Origin: CAZSGN01 sp964606415
GTDB lineage: Bacteria; Bacteroidota; Bacteroidia; Bacteroidales; JBBRXJ01
Assembly: GCA_964606415.1 (NCBI GenBank)
Contig: CAZSGN010000152.1
Location: 1-6,891, forward strand
DNA: 6,891 nt
Direction of reading: 5' to 3'
The translations under genes were made by a program, and so were the position numbers. The notes below the pieces were generated by a model, which was given only the letters and a program-made list of their open reading frames with translations, searched no databases and was not told where the DNA came from. Of this stretch, positions 6,523 through 6,891 are shown piece by piece; position 1 is the first letter of the stretch, and every line of letters begins with the position of its first letter.

Positions 6523-6891
6523 TTAGTTGATCGTGCTGAACATTCTTTCCCATCTAATCTTTTTGAAGAGCGATTTGGTTTTATCCAGAGAAAGCCATAT
6601 AAAGACAGGGCTGCCAACAATGTGATCTTCAGGGATAAAACCCCAGTATCTTGAGTCTAATGAATTATGGCGATTATCTCCCATCATCCAATAATAATTC
6701 ATCTTGAAAGTATAAGAATCAGTTTTTTCTCCATTTATATAAATGTCATTCTTTTTAATTTCAAGATCATTATTCTCATAAACCCTTATAATGCGCTCAT
6801 AGAGAGGAAGGTTTTTCTTTGTGATATTTATGGTAACGTCTTTTTTAGGAATAATGATGGGTCCGAAATGATCCAGGTTCCATGGGTAACT
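6523..6891 (-). CDS. lepB: Signal peptidase I, C-terminal part (5' end outside the window)
   Basis: Translating the minus strand from the window edge gives 122 residues ending at a TAA stop at 6523-6525. Residues 66-87 of the fragment read YYWMMGDNRHNSLDSRYWGFIP. This is the conserved box E of type I signal peptidases (GDNRxxSxDSRxxGxVP; E. coli has GDNRDNSADSRYWGFVP), followed by the familiar VGSPVFIWLSLDK. The preceding WNLDHFGPIIIPKKD stretch is typical of the long Bacteroidota form. The enzyme is a membrane-anchored serine-lysine protease that removes signal peptides from exported proteins. The membrane anchor, catalytic Ser and catalytic Lys lie beyond the right edge and cannot be checked here. 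The C-terminus is intact and ends in a basic KKIRWERMF tail. Confidence 0.93.
   Translation of the reverse strand, partial: SYPWNLDHFGPIIIPKKDVTINITKKNLPLYERIIRVYENNDLEIKKNDIYINGEKTDSYTFKMNYYWMMGDNRHNSLDSRYWGFIPEDHIVGSPVFIWLSLDKTKSLFKKIRWERMFSTIN

Noticed and set aside
6438..6620. 60-codon minus-strand frame over the lepB end and the repeat element
   Set aside because: It is out of frame with the lepB reading that carries the GDNR signature, and it extends into the inverted-repeat element.
6460..6654. 64-codon plus-strand frame opposite lepB
   Set aside because: It is antisense to the conserved box E region of signal peptidase I and has no independent support.
1..6891. CRISPR array, tRNA, rRNA or prophage
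   Set aside because: I saw no regularly spaced direct repeats, no cloverleaf-like blocks and no phage-type genes.

Overview
The window looks like a chromosomal piece of a Bacteroidota bacterium (Cytophagia/Sphingobacteriia-like; genus not resolvable). It is AT-rich, its genes are preceded by A-rich sequence with weak or no Shine-Dalgarno sites, and the partial signal peptidase I at the right edge has the sequence style of that phylum. All well-supported genes lie on the minus strand, so transcription runs from high to low coordinates.

Right edge (about 6389-6891): the C-terminal 122 residues of signal peptidase I (lepB), followed 26 bp after its stop by an imperfect inverted-repeat element of about 110 bp. 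This element may be a REP- or MITE-like insertion. The rest of the gap (to 6096) has no gene. A possible Bacteroidota-type promoter lies just before the next gene.

Middle (4632-6095): one gene encoding a fusion of a MEMO1-like domain and an AMMECR1-like domain, i.e. the B and A components of the AmmeMemoRadiSam system in one chain. The radical SAM component is not in the window.

Left (92-4451): a carbohydrate block. A 748-residue protein joins a family-4 glycosyltransferase to a helical C-terminal domain that resembles the (alpha/alpha)6 six-hairpin fold and is rich in conserved-looking acidic motifs. Five bases later comes a GH130 mannoside phosphorylase-like protein; the two are almost certainly co-transcribed. 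A perfect 20-bp hairpin then ends this unit. A second family-4 glycosyltransferase follows as a separate unit. None of these proteins shows a signal peptide, so the block probably makes and remodels an alpha- or beta-linked, possibly mannose-containing, glycan or glycoside in the cytoplasm. The substrate and product cannot be read from sequence. At the left edge, 16 codons on the plus strand may be the tail of a convergent gene.

The most interesting unit is the glycosyltransferase/helical-domain fusion coupled to GH130. It looks like a compact synthesis-and-phosphorolysis module of unknown product.
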